DNA from: an uncultured Candidatus Melainabacteria bacterium
Lineage (GTDB): Bacteria; Cyanobacteriota; Vampirovibrionia; Gastranaerophilales; Gastranaerophilaceae
Direction: 5' to 3'
NCBI GenBank assembly: GCA_934757275.1
Contig: CAKVLN010000006.1
Location: 41,926-105,925, forward strand
Length of the DNA stretch: 64,000 nt
Under the pieces are notes generated by a model that saw nothing but the letters and a program-made list of their open reading frames with translations, ran no database searches and was not told the origin of the DNA. This document shows, one piece after another, positions 1-8,664 of the stretch; the first letter of the stretch is position 1, and each line of letters begins with the position of its first letter. The position numbers and the translations under genes are program-made.

Positions 1-20
1 TTTTATCACCGATTATATAA

Positions 21-1097
21 TTAACGCTTTTCATAAGTATCTGAACACCCCCTAATTTCTGCATTTTTTATTCTTCCTAAAATAGTGAAGTATTTACCTT
101 TTCTTCCGCAAGGACAGTCATCTTCTCCTAAAATTATCCCCTCATCTTCCGTTAAAAGCGAATGGCCGGGATATGATTCTGGAAGTAAAGAACAAACTTG
201 AATTAAACCTTTTTCGCCAGTTTTTGTGATTGAAAAATCTTTTGGATTTCTAATAATAACATCAGAAAATATGCTTGCATGCAAATGCCCATATTCACAT
301 TCCATATAAACGCAACCTGTTTGCTCAACCATACCGTAATAATCGTGAACAGATTTAATTCCACAAACATCATTCAAGGATTGTTTATATTCTTCTTTGG
401 AAACAGCTTCATTAACTAATTTTTTCCAACCACCACCATGAATTAAAATTCCATTTGATAAATCTAATTTTACATTTAACTCTTTTAACTTTTTATAAAA
501 AAATTGCCAAATCATGAAGGTAAAGCCAAATAATAATATCTTTTGTCCTTTATGCTTTTCCAAGAATGCTTCAATAACAGGTATATTGATATTCATATCG
601 TCATCAAGAGCATAAGTCCTATCCGCTCCAAATATTGAAAAGCCTAAAATTCCGGCACCTCTTGCTGAGAACATATTTCTATTTTTTATTACAGATGGAC
701 TGTCGATTATTAGCATTGGCATACGACTTGCACCGGTAAAATCAGAAACAATTTTAACAAGTGTCTTTTGTTGATTTGCTGCTGTTGTCTTATCTAAATA
801 AATTTTAGAAACAGCTTGACCAGATGTTCCAGAAGAAGTCATTGTTTTGAAAACTTCTTCTGTTGGAATACTCTTTAAATCAAATTCTTTAAATAACCTG
901 ACAGGTAAAAAAGGTATTTCTGTATAATTTTTAATTTCTGATAAATTACAATTTAATTTATCTACAATTTTTTTATAATTTTCACATTTTTGATAGTGTT
1001 TTAGTGATAATTCTTTTAAATATTCAGTAAAAAGTTTTGACTTTTCTTCTTTATTTAAAGAAAACGGCGATATTTCCAACACATCATTATAGTTCAT
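21..1097 (-). CDS. LuxE-type acyl-protein synthetase-like enzyme
   Basis: 358-residue member of the LuxE / acyl-protein synthetase group of the ANL adenylating superfamily. A P-loop-like segment MTSSGTSGQ lies near residue 86, a YGMVEQTG motif near 254, and a C-terminal CPCGRKG followed by RGCSD. LuxE enzymes activate a fatty acyl group as acyl-AMP and hold it on a C-terminal Cys; the exact acceptor Cys here is not certain. It is the last complete gene of the minus-strand island, one base after the AMP ligase stop, with AGAGGT ahead of its ATG. No lux genes are nearby, so light production is not implied. A role in moving acyl groups to or from the island's carrier proteins is inferred. Confidence 0.8.
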   Translation of the reverse strand: MNYNDVLEISPFSLNKEEKSKLFTEYLKELSLKHYQKCENYKKIVDKLNCNLSEIKNYTEIPFLPVRLFKEFDLKSIPTEEVFKTMTSSGTSGQAVSKIYLDKTTAANQQKTLVKIVSDFTGASRMPMLIIDSPSVIKNRNMFSARGAGILGFSIFGADRTYALDDDMNINIPVIEAFLEKHKGQKILLFGFTFMIWQFFYKKLKELNVKLDLSNGILIHGGGWKKLVNEAVSKEEYKQSLNDVCGIKSVHDYYGMVEQTGCVYMECEYGHLHASIFSDVIIRNPKDFSITKTGEKGLIQVCSLLPESYPGHSLLTEDEGIILGEDDCPCGRKGKYFTILGRIKNAEIRGCSDTYEKR

Positions 1098-1098
1098 T

Positions 1099-2499
1099 CT
1101 ATACCTCTAATTCTTTATACAATGTTTTCCCTGCTTCATTTTTAGGAATTTCATCAATATTTCTAATCTTAAATGCGGCTTTATTAATACCTGTTTTAGA
1201 GGTTACAAAAGCCATTATATTGTCGTTTTCGATAGGGTTCGTTGTGTAAATTATCATTGAATCATCTACCCCTGTGCAAGCACATTCCAAATCTTTAAAA
1301 GCCGATTTAATTAATCTTTCTGTTTCATCAAGATTTACCCTATTTCCATAAATTTTAAGAAATCGTTTTTTTCTTCCGACTATATAATAAAACCCGTCAG
1401 CATCAAATTTAGCCATATCACCTGTAATTAATTTTCCGTGCCTTTCATCGCTTTTTGCCAAGTCAAGACCACATTCGGCGTAACCTAATGTTACGTTAAC
1501 ACCTTCATAAACGAGTTCACCAACAGTTTCCGGAGTTATAATTTCTTCTCCATTTACATCTATTAAAGAAAATTTTCCATTTGGAATAGCGATACCCATT
1601 GAGCCGTATTTTTCAAGAGATTTTTCCGCAGGTAAGTATGACATTCTGGCAGTTGCTTCGGTTTGTCCATACATAACAATGAATTTTTTACCACAATCTT
1701 TTGCCCATTGTGCGAATTTATGGTGTAATTCTGGCGATAATTTTCCTCCGGCTTGTGTCATATAACGTAAACTTGGTAAATTCATTCTGAAAAATCTTAA
1801 TTTATCTAACATTTCATAAGTATATGGTACGCCAGCAAAAGATGTTGCTTCAAAGTCTTTCATTTGTTGCCAAAATTCTTTTTGCATTAAGCCCTTTTCT
1901 GTCAGAATAATAGAAGCTCCTACCCAAAGGTGAGTATTTATGATTGAAATGCCATAAGTATAATTCATTGGTAATGTTGTAATAGCACGTTCAGTTTCGT
2001 TTAATTGCAAATATTCAACAATAGATTTTGTATTTGCTTCTATATTTTTATAACTTTGTCTAACTAATTTAGGACTGCCTGTAGAACCAGAAGTTGTTAA
2101 CAAAAGAGCTAAATCTTCATTTAGTTCAAATTCTTCAGTAAAATTTGTTTTTAAAAGAGTGTAGCCGATATTTGAATAAACTTTTTCAAATTTATTAAAC
2201 TTGTCGGCCAAAATACTTGGCAAATGTAGATAAGCAGGTTTATAGGTTTCAATCATGTTAGTTAAAAGAATTTCATCTAAGTCTGCTTTTAGCATAACCG
2301 GAACTATTTTGGCATTTAAAAAACCGATATACCCGACAAGTGAGCCGATTTCATTCGCACATAGATTAAAAACTAAACATCTTTTTTTTATATTTGAAGT
2401 TAACTCAATGCAATAGTTATTTAATTTTTCGTAAGTTATGTGTTCATTATTTTCTGTAATAACTGCTATATTATTTTTAAATTTATTTAAGTTCCACAT
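1099..2499 (-). CDS. AMP-dependent acyl/amino-acid ligase (ANL family)
   Basis: Adenylate-forming ligase of about 466 residues. Core motifs are in order: LLTTSGSTGSPK (phosphate loop), GQTEATARM (A5), GDMAKFDADGFYYIVGRKKR (A7/A8 hinge) and NEAGKTLYKEL with the C-terminal catalytic Lys. Such enzymes activate a carboxylic acid as acyl-AMP and load it on a thiol, here plausibly the neighbouring carrier protein. I start at the ATG encoding MWNLNKF because GAGGG sits 8 bases ahead; an in-frame start 27 bases upstream would deepen the overlap with the preceding hydrolase gene. Substrate is unknown. The pairing of such a ligase with small carrier proteins recalls the Cj1307/Cj1308 pair in the Campylobacter jejuni flagellin modification locus. 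Confidence 0.85.
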   Translation of the reverse strand: MWNLNKFKNNIAVITENNEHITYEKLNNYCIELTSNIKKRCLVFNLCANEIGSLVGYIGFLNAKIVPVMLKADLDEILLTNMIETYKPAYLHLPSILADKFNKFEKVYSNIGYTLLKTNFTEEFELNEDLALLLTTSGSTGSPKLVRQSYKNIEANTKSIVEYLQLNETERAITTLPMNYTYGISIINTHLWVGASIILTEKGLMQKEFWQQMKDFEATSFAGVPYTYEMLDKLRFFRMNLPSLRYMTQAGGKLSPELHHKFAQWAKDCGKKFIVMYGQTEATARMSYLPAEKSLEKYGSMGIAIPNGKFSLIDVNGEEIITPETVGELVYEGVNVTLGYAECGLDLAKSDERHGKLITGDMAKFDADGFYYIVGRKKRFLKIYGNRVNLDETERLIKSAFKDLECACTGVDDSMIIYTTNPIENDNIMAFVTSKTGINKAAFKIRNIDEIPKNEAGKTLYKELEV

Positions 2500-3196
2500 G
2501 TAATTTACCCTCATCATATAAGTCATTTAATTCAAAAGGAGCCCCATGTCCTGGAAATATTGTAAAATTCCTGTCTAAATTTTTTATATAAGGAATGGTT
2601 ATATTTTTATATGTTTTTGTATTACCTCTTGGAAAACGAGTTATAATCGGGTAATCTTTTAATAAAGTATCGCCAGTAAAAATAATCTTATTATCCAAAA
2701 AGATAAAACAACTTCCTTTTGAATGTCCTTGTAATTTTTTTAAAAATATTTTATGATTATTCCAATTATATTCCAAATCTTCGTCAAAAATTATATCAGA
2801 CGTCATAGTAAAAGGTTCGTAATTCTTGTTAAATTTGTCCAAAATATTCGTTCCATTTAGTTTATCTTTTTCTTCGAGAACGAATGTAATAAGTATAGGT
2901 CTTGTATTTTTGATATCAGAAATGTAATCGGAAGTTTCTTTTGTAGAAATAATAGTGGTGTTAAAATTATCTTTGAGCCATTTTAGTCCGGAAATGTGAT
3001 CAGGGTGTTCGTGGGTCAAAAGAACTGTAATATCAATGATATTGTTCATACGCAACAAATTATAGACCTCATTATTTTGATGAGGATCTATAATAAGAGC
3101 TTTATTGTTTTCAATTATAATGTACATATTTGAATCAATATATTCAAATACGGAATTATAAATTGAGATGTTGTTATTTTGAGAAATCAATTTCAT
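2483..3196 (-). CDS. Metallo-beta-lactamase-fold hydrolase (glyoxalase II-like)
   Basis: 237 residues with the metal-binding signature THEHPDH near residue 60, then a GHSKGS segment, the bridging Asp in FTGDTLL and a C-terminal FPGHGAP. These are the ligand positions of a di-metal hydrolase of the glyoxalase II branch, which cuts thioesters. In this place, overlapping the carrier protein gene by 23 bases and followed by an acyl ligase, an editing or product-release thioesterase acting on an acyl carrier is plausible, but that is inference. No signal peptide, so cytoplasmic. Confidence 0.85.
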   Translation of the reverse strand: MKLISQNNNISIYNSVFEYIDSNMYIIIENNKALIIDPHQNNEVYNLLRMNNIIDITVLLTHEHPDHISGLKWLKDNFNTTIISTKETSDYISDIKNTRPILITFVLEEKDKLNGTNILDKFNKNYEPFTMTSDIIFDEDLEYNWNNHKIFLKKLQGHSKGSCFIFLDNKIIFTGDTLLKDYPIITRFPRGNTKTYKNITIPYIKNLDRNFTIFPGHGAPFELNDLYDEGKLHVELK

Positions 3197-3419
3197 AGTT
3201 TTTTTCTAAGATTTCTTTTCCTTTTTCGAAAGAACTTAGGTCAATAATATCTTCTGTTTCCATCATAATATCAAAAGAATCTTCAATATTGGCAATAAGT
3301 CCCATGTGTCCAACTGAATCCCAAGCTTTAATATCTTGATATTTTAAATTTTTAGCTTCATCTTCAGAAACTTCAAAAGAATCAACGAAAGCCTGAGTGT
3401 ATTTTTCTAAATTTGTCAT
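3174..3419 (-). CDS. Acyl carrier protein (second of two in the island)
   Basis: 81-residue acidic carrier protein. The phosphopantetheine attachment Ser is in KAWDSVGHMGLI (DSV), followed by the typical helix III region EDSFDIMMETEDIIDL. It follows the transketolase C-half by one base and overlaps the metallohydrolase, so it is translated with them. It is the probable acceptor for the downstream AMP ligase and/or LuxE-like enzyme. Distinct from the housekeeping AcpP, whose motif is normally DSLD with a different flank. Confidence 0.88.
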   Translation of the reverse strand: MTNLEKYTQAFVDSFEVSEDEAKNLKYQDIKAWDSVGHMGLIANIEDSFDIMMETEDIIDLSSFEKGKEILEKNYEIDFSK

Positions 3420-3420
3420 T

Positions 3421-4392
3421 TTATTCTCCTTTATATTTTTTTAAAATTTTATCCGCAATTTGCTCTGATTTTAAACCATATTTTTCAAGTAAATATTGAT
3501 ATTCACCTGCTTTTTCATATTTATCCAAAACACCAATAATTAAGTGTTGAGGTTTTTCTTGTTCTTGTGTCAAAACTTCACTAACAGCACTACCTAAACC
3601 ACCAATAACAGAATGTTCTTCTACTGTTACTATTAATTTTGCACTATAGCATTCTTTTATTGCTTTAATATCTAACGGTTTAATCGTGTGCATATTTATA
3701 ACTTTTGTACTAATTCCATTTTCTTCTAAAATCTTAGCTGTTTTCAACGAATTATAAACCATAGTACCAGTTGCAATAATTGCAACATCAGAACCTTCTT
3801 TTAGTGTAATAGCTTTTCCTATTTCAAAGTCATAATCTTCTTTATAAACCATTGGATTATTCATCCAACCTGATAATCTTATATATGTTGGTCTATTATC
3901 CTTAGCTACAGCAATTAAAGATTTAGCAGTTTCTGCACAATCAGCAGGTGATAAAATCACAATATTTGGAATACCTCTTAACAAAGCAACATCTTCTATA
4001 CTCATGTGAGTTGCTCCATAAACCCCAATTGCAAGTCCTGAACTTAAACCAACAATTTTAATATTTTGGTTCATGTATCCCATATTTATTTTTATTTGGT
4101 CAAGACATCTAGTTGTAGAAAAAGTTGCTTGAGCTGTTACAAAAGGAGTAAAACCTTCTTTTGCTAAACCAGAAGCAACACCAATCATATTTTGTTCTGC
4201 GATACCAACATTAAAATATTTTTCAGGGAATTTATCTCTAAAATATTCCAATCCTGCAGGAGAACATTGGTCGGCAGGAATAACAAGGACTTTATCATTA
4301 ATTTCAGGTAATTCTAATGCGACTTGTCCAAAAGTTCTGTGTGAACCTAATAACGAATATGTTCTTAATGTTTGTCTATCAAAATTTATCAT
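3421..4392 (-). CDS. Transketolase-like C-terminal subunit (split TK, Pyr + C domain)
   Basis: 323 residues matching the C-terminal half of transketolase / DXS-type enzymes: the pyrimidine-binding domain (FNVGIAEQNMIGVASGLA, with the Glu that activates thiamine diphosphate) followed by the C-terminal domain (TVEEHSVIGGLGSAVSE). The N-terminal half is the next gene upstream; the two overlap by 4 bases (ATGA), which suggests coupled translation of a heteromer. Split transketolases are common in secondary and surface-sugar loci, where they move a two-carbon ketol unit. The substrate here is unknown. Confidence 0.88.
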   Translation of the reverse strand: MINFDRQTLRTYSLLGSHRTFGQVALELPEINDKVLVIPADQCSPAGLEYFRDKFPEKYFNVGIAEQNMIGVASGLAKEGFTPFVTAQATFSTTRCLDQIKINMGYMNQNIKIVGLSSGLAIGVYGATHMSIEDVALLRGIPNIVILSPADCAETAKSLIAVAKDNRPTYIRLSGWMNNPMVYKEDYDFEIGKAITLKEGSDVAIIATGTMVYNSLKTAKILEENGISTKVINMHTIKPLDIKAIKECYSAKLIVTVEEHSVIGGLGSAVSEVLTQEQEKPQHLIIGVLDKYEKAGEYQYLLEKYGLKSEQIADKILKKYKGE

Positions 4393-5216
4393 AGAACCTC
4401 TAATTCTTTACATGCTTGTTCGTATTGGTCTTTAGATAATACTCCAATATGCCAATTATATTTATTTTCAATAAAAGAAACACCTTTTCCTTTAATTGTT
4501 TCAGCAATAACAACGTGAGGAGATTTTTGTTTTTGTCTGACATCACTTAAAACGTCATAAATTTCTTCAACATTATGACCATTTTTTATTCTTGAAACAT
4601 CCCAACCAAAACTTTTAAACTTATTTTCTAATGAAATTAAGTTCATAATGGTATTAATTTCTCCATCTAATTGTAAATGATTTCTATCAATAATTAAGAT
4701 TAAATTATCTAAATTATAGTGGTGAGCTGACATAGCCGCTTCCCAAATAGAACCTTCATCACATTCACCATCACCCATCATAACAACAACTTTTGACTCT
4801 TTATTATTTTTTAATTTTAAAGCAATCGCAGAACCGACGCCTAAAGATAGACCATGTCCAAGGCTACCTGTTGAGAATTCAATACCTTTTTCTAAATTCA
4901 TCAATGGGTGTGTTGCGTATAAAGTGCCGTCTTTTTTAAAAGTTGCAATTTCTTCATCAGACAAAATGCCTACTCTATGCATTATAGCGTACATAGCCAT
5001 CGCCCCATGTCCTTTACTTAAAATAAATCTATCTCTATTTTCATCTTGCATATTTGTTTTATTGTATATTAAGAAGTCATTATACAATACAGTAATTAAT
5101 TCGACCATAGATAAAGACCCACCAATATGCGTGCCAGATGTTCCAATAGCATAGGTCATATCTACGATATCTTTTCTTATTTGTTTTGCTAAATTTTTAG
5201 TTAATGATAAATCCAT
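4389..5216 (-). CDS. Transketolase-like N-terminal subunit (split TK, PP domain)
   Basis: About 275 residues of the diphosphate-binding domain of transketolase: GTSGTHIGGSLSMVEL, SKGHGAMAMYA, GSLGHGLSLGVGSA and the thiamine diphosphate/Mg motif MMGDGECDEGSIWEA. I start at the ATG for MDLSLTKN, two bases past the stop of the SDR gene; the longer in-frame start would overlap the SDR coding end by 56 bases. Together with the next gene it makes a complete enzyme. Its position in an acyl/amino-sugar island suggests a dedicated ketol transfer step rather than pentose phosphate metabolism. Confidence 0.88.
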   Translation of the reverse strand: MDLSLTKNLAKQIRKDIVDMTYAIGTSGTHIGGSLSMVELITVLYNDFLIYNKTNMQDENRDRFILSKGHGAMAMYAIMHRVGILSDEEIATFKKDGTLYATHPLMNLEKGIEFSTGSLGHGLSLGVGSAIALKLKNNKESKVVVMMGDGECDEGSIWEAAMSAHHYNLDNLILIIDRNHLQLDGEINTIMNLISLENKFKSFGWDVSRIKNGHNVEEIYDVLSDVRQKQKSPHVVIAETIKGKGVSFIENKYNWHIGVLSKDQYEQACKELEVL

Positions 5217-5217
5217 A

Positions 5218-5958
5218 TTATAACAATCCCCCATCAACTCTAATAATTTGTCCATTAATGAATGACGCATCATCAGAAGCTAAAAATCTTACAACTTTTG
5301 CCACTTCTTCTGGTTCACAAAAACGTTGCATAATTGTTCTATCTTCAAAATATTTTTTTTCATCGTCATTCAAATTTTTCATCATATCTGTATTTACAAG
5401 ACCTAAGGCTACAGCATTAAATTTAATATTAAATCTGCCATATTCAGCAGCTAAATTTTTAGTAGCATGCATTAATGATAATTTTGAAGTAGAATAAGGA
5501 ATTTGCCCTTCTGATGTTATTAATCCTGTTACCGAACCAATATTTATAACATTTCCGTAATTTTGACGAGTCATTTTTCGCAAAATCAATTGAATAACTT
5601 CTAATTGTGCAAAATAATTTATATCAAAAATTTCTTTAATTTTAGATATTGGAGTTTGAGAAAACATTGAAACATGAGCAACTCCCGCACAATTAACCAA
5701 TATATCAATTGGTGATTTAGAAACAATTAGAGGTTTTAAAGCTGATTTCATTTCCTCTGAATTTGTAAGTTCAAAATAAACAGGTTGAACCTCGACATCA
5801 TATTTATTTTTTAAATTTTCAAGATTATTTAAAAAATCAGGAGTTTCTTTTCTGGCATGAGCAATAATATTTGCGCCATTTTTAGCAAATTCTTCTGCTA
5901 TTGCTTTGCCTATTCCTCTATTTGAACCTGTTATTAATGCTGTTTTATTCTTTAACAT
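5218..5958 (-). CDS. Short-chain dehydrogenase/reductase (FabG-like)
   Basis: 246-residue classical SDR. It has the cofactor motif TGSNRGIGKAIA at the N-terminus, NCAGVAH, and the catalytic Ser-Tyr-Lys set in IGSVTGLITSEGQIPYSTSKLSL, ending with INGQIIRVDGG as in 3-oxoacyl-ACP reductases. With two KASIII enzymes, two carrier proteins and a dehydratase in the same run, reduction of a 3-oxoacyl-ACP is the simplest reading, although a sugar oxidoreductase role cannot be excluded. Confidence 0.85.
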   Translation of the reverse strand: MLKNKTALITGSNRGIGKAIAEEFAKNGANIIAHARKETPDFLNNLENLKNKYDVEVQPVYFELTNSEEMKSALKPLIVSKSPIDILVNCAGVAHVSMFSQTPISKIKEIFDINYFAQLEVIQLILRKMTRQNYGNVINIGSVTGLITSEGQIPYSTSKLSLMHATKNLAAEYGRFNIKFNAVALGLVNTDMMKNLNDDEKKYFEDRTIMQRFCEPEEVAKVVRFLASDDASFINGQIIRVDGGLL

Positions 5959-5961
5959 TTT

Positions 5962-6450
5962 TTATTTATCCTTTTTAGGTGAAAAACTATTTAATATATC
6001 TGGCATAACCATTTGAAATTCAGCTATGGAATGAACATTTTTTTCATTATACTTATTGAATGTATAAGTACAAGCCTTTGACTGAATAATTCCTCGTCGA
6101 AATTTTACAATCTCAGCTTCAATATACAATCTATCCCCAGGTACAACTGGTGTATATATCTCTATATCATTATATTTTTTTACTACTATATGAGTACTAT
6201 TTAATTCTTCCTTTTGTGATTGAATTATTAATCCTGCCAATTGAGTCATACATTCTAATTGAAATGCTGCAGGCACTATTGGTTTATTTGGCAAGTGAAC
6301 AGGGAAAAACCATTCATTATTAGTAAAATTTTTATAGCCTTTCGCAAATTTTTTATCAATTATTTCTGCTTTATCTACAAAAATATAAGGAATTCTATCT
6401 TCTATATAATCATATATATTGCTATAATCTATAATAAATTTTTCTGACAT
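5962..6450 (-). CDS. FabZ/FabA-like hotdog dehydratase
   Basis: 162 residues with the hotdog dehydratase active-site region HLPNKPIVPAAFQLECMTQ: the His and the Glu of the FabZ pattern HFPxxPxxPGxLxxEAxAQ are kept, while the usual PG is PA and the EA is EC. A second conserved strand, VPGDRLYIEAEIVKFRRGI, matches FabZ. It probably dehydrates or binds a 3-hydroxyacyl-ACP made by the adjacent FabG-like SDR. The start codon is 1 base past the radical SAM stop. Confidence 0.8.
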   Translation of the reverse strand: MSEKFIIDYSNIYDYIEDRIPYIFVDKAEIIDKKFAKGYKNFTNNEWFFPVHLPNKPIVPAAFQLECMTQLAGLIIQSQKEELNSTHIVVKKYNDIEIYTPVVPGDRLYIEAEIVKFRRGIIQSKACTYTFNKYNEKNVHSIAEFQMVMPDILNSFSPKKDK

Positions 6451-6451
6451 G

Positions 6452-7489
6452 TTATTCCTTTATGTAATCATCATCAGTAAAAACTGATTTAGCGTCGTAA
6501 TAATTAAAAACGGATTTATCTTCACTCATAAATCGTTCTCGTATTTCATTGTTGTGTGCACTTATACAAACTGGACTATAATTTCCAAAGAATTTTATAC
6601 TAAAACCATAATCTAATATATCTTTAAATGGTTGTTCATAAATATTACCTAATTTTACTGGAATATATGAGCAAGGGAAAACATCTCCTAATGGTGAAAT
6701 ATACGTTCTATTTACACACCAACATCCTGTAATTTTTTCTTTTTTAGGATCATACATATCCCAAGTATCAAAATAACAATTATAATTTTTTCTTATATAG
6801 TTAAGCCTTTCAATATCTTTTGCATCCATTATATTATCTTTAAATGAACCATAAGGCATAGCCATCAAGAAGTAAATAGAATAATCATGTTTTTTTGAAT
6901 AATCTAATAATTGTTGTAAATCATCAGAAAAAGCATTATGATGACCATAAATAATATTAGGCCACGCTGCCATACCTGCATTTTTTGAATATTCTAATGC
7001 TTTTAATGCGTGCTCGTGAGCATGTGGAACATGACGTTCTTTATCATGAAACTCAGCATCCATTGTAGAAATACTTACTGCAACACAATCCAATCCTACA
7101 TTAGCTAATTCATTTGCATATTCTTGCGTTAATAAAAACCCATTTGTAACTAATATCATTTGAAATCGTTCTGGTTTAAATGCTTTTATTAATTTAATCA
7201 ATTCTTTTTTATTTATAGTAAGTTCGCCACCCTGTAAAACAATTTCCCAAATTCCAAGCTCATGAGCTTGATCAGCTAATTCTTCAATTTTTTCAATTGG
7301 TAATGTAATTTTTGCGTGTTCATTATCCATTTCTGTTGAATAACAAAAATCACATTTGAAATTACAGGTATTATTGTAATTTATAGCTATTGAACGTGGA
7401 GTTTTTCCAATTTTATTCCCATTCTTTCGAACATTACGTATAAATTTGTGAATTTTATCTAATACTATTGGTTTATTTATTAATGTCAT
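6452..7489 (-). CDS. Radical SAM protein with SPASM-type C-terminus
   Basis: About 345 residues. The N-terminal CX3CX2C cluster motif is CNFKCDFC, followed by EIVLQGGELTINKKEL (GGE motif) and the TIM-barrel strand ILVTNGFLL. The C-terminal part has GCWCVNRTYISPLGDVFPCSYIP and a later Cys, typical of an auxiliary iron-sulfur (SPASM/twitch) domain. SPASM enzymes modify peptides, sugars or carrier-bound substrates. I prefer the ATG at 7489 (AAGGA 9 bases ahead) over the in-frame TTG two codons earlier. Its substrate is unknown; its presence among ACP and KAS genes is unusual. Confidence 0.85.
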   Translation of the reverse strand: MTLINKPIVLDKIHKFIRNVRKNGNKIGKTPRSIAINYNNTCNFKCDFCYSTEMDNEHAKITLPIEKIEELADQAHELGIWEIVLQGGELTINKKELIKLIKAFKPERFQMILVTNGFLLTQEYANELANVGLDCVAVSISTMDAEFHDKERHVPHAHEHALKALEYSKNAGMAAWPNIIYGHHNAFSDDLQQLLDYSKKHDYSIYFLMAMPYGSFKDNIMDAKDIERLNYIRKNYNCYFDTWDMYDPKKEKITGCWCVNRTYISPLGDVFPCSYIPVKLGNIYEQPFKDILDYGFSIKFFGNYSPVCISAHNNEIRERFMSEDKSVFNYYDAKSVFTDDDYIKE

Positions 7490-7524
7490 TTTCAAAAATC
7501 CTTATCTTTTTTTATTAAACTTAT

Positions 7525-8664
7525 CTATTGAACTTCACCTTTGTAATATTTTATCCAATAATCTATTTGTTCTTGTCTGGTTAAAGGAGGTTCTGTTGGA
7601 ATATATACACTTATACCAGAATTTTTAAATTTTGACAAATTGATTATTGCAAATGCATAAGATAAACCTGTACCAAAACTTGAAAACAGAACATCTTTTA
7701 CTTTTTCATCTTTTAGTACATCACAAACATTTGTTGCTATTGAAACTCCACCACAATTAGCATATTTTCTAAAAGTATCTGTTGAATATTTTTCCTTAGG
7801 AACACCTGCATGTTTCATTATTGTATTAACAATTTGTTTATTTGCTTGATGATTTACAAAAAATTCAATATCATCAATTGTTTTACCTGAATAATTTAAA
7901 AGATTTTTTATTCCCCAAGGTCCTATTTCAGCTGTATATTTAAAAACTTCAAAACCTTGCATTATATCTTCCCACAAATGCCAAACATCACCTCTGTCAT
8001 TTGTAATTTTTAAATTTACTATATCTTCTTTAATTGGCAACAATGAACCCCCCGCAGGAGCAATTAATTTTTTCCAATCTTTACCTCTTGAACCAGTTAA
8101 AAAATAAGAAAAATTATTTTCTTCATCAAATTCTAAATAAGTTGCAACAGCAGCATCACCTAATAAAATAGCTATGTTTCTATTTTCTACATTTGTATGC
8201 CTACTTGCAATATCACCATTAACTAAAATACAATTTTTTATAGCTTTTGATTCTATTAAAGAAAATATATTCCATAAGGAATATACATAGCTAGAACAAG
8301 AAATGCCAGTTATATCAAAACAAGAGCAAGTTTCAGATAAATCCAATCTTCCATGTAAAATACACGATGTCGCAGGATACTTATAATCTAAACTTGTAGA
8401 ACTAACAACAATTGCGTCAATATTATTTTTATCAATATTATTATCGTTTATCAGTTTTAATATAGCAGCTTCACACATATCCGTATTACTTACGCCGTCA
8501 TCAGCAACGTGTCTTGTGCCAAGACCGAGAATTTTTTTATTTCGTTCTAATAATTTAGGATCGTTATTATAAAATTCAATCTCATCATCAATATTTATAA
8601 CTTTTTCTGGCACAACTCCGGCTATTGCAGATATTTTTACATGTGAAAATTTGCTAAAACCCAT
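7525..8664 (-). CDS. KASIII / FabH-like 3-oxoacyl-ACP synthase (second copy)
   Basis: 379-residue thiolase-fold condensing enzyme. The catalytic triad is complete: Cys in ITGISCSSYVY, His in VNHQANKQIV and Asn in YANCGGVSIATN, with the C-terminal FSSFGTGLSYAF. FabH-type enzymes condense an acyl-CoA starter with malonyl-ACP. It is related to, but clearly different from, the other KASIII of the island. Its start overlaps the preceding acyltransferase stop by one base (TAATG). The C-terminal tail RQEQIDYWIKYYKGE resembles the tail of the sister enzyme. Confidence 0.88.
   Translation of the reverse strand: MGFSKFSHVKISAIAGVVPEKVINIDDEIEFYNNDPKLLERNKKILGLGTRHVADDGVSNTDMCEAAILKLINDNNIDKNNIDAIVVSSTSLDYKYPATSCILHGRLDLSETCSCFDITGISCSSYVYSLWNIFSLIESKAIKNCILVNGDIASRHTNVENRNIAILLGDAAVATYLEFDEENNFSYFLTGSRGKDWKKLIAPAGGSLLPIKEDIVNLKITNDRGDVWHLWEDIMQGFEVFKYTAEIGPWGIKNLLNYSGKTIDDIEFFVNHQANKQIVNTIMKHAGVPKEKYSTDTFRKYANCGGVSIATNVCDVLKDEKVKDVLFSSFGTGLSYAFAIINLSKFKNSGISVYIPTEPPLTRQEQIDYWIKYYKGEVQ

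Noticed and set aside
21..1097. Bioluminescence (lux) operon
   Set aside because: Only a LuxE-type enzyme is present; luxA, luxB, luxC and luxD are missing.
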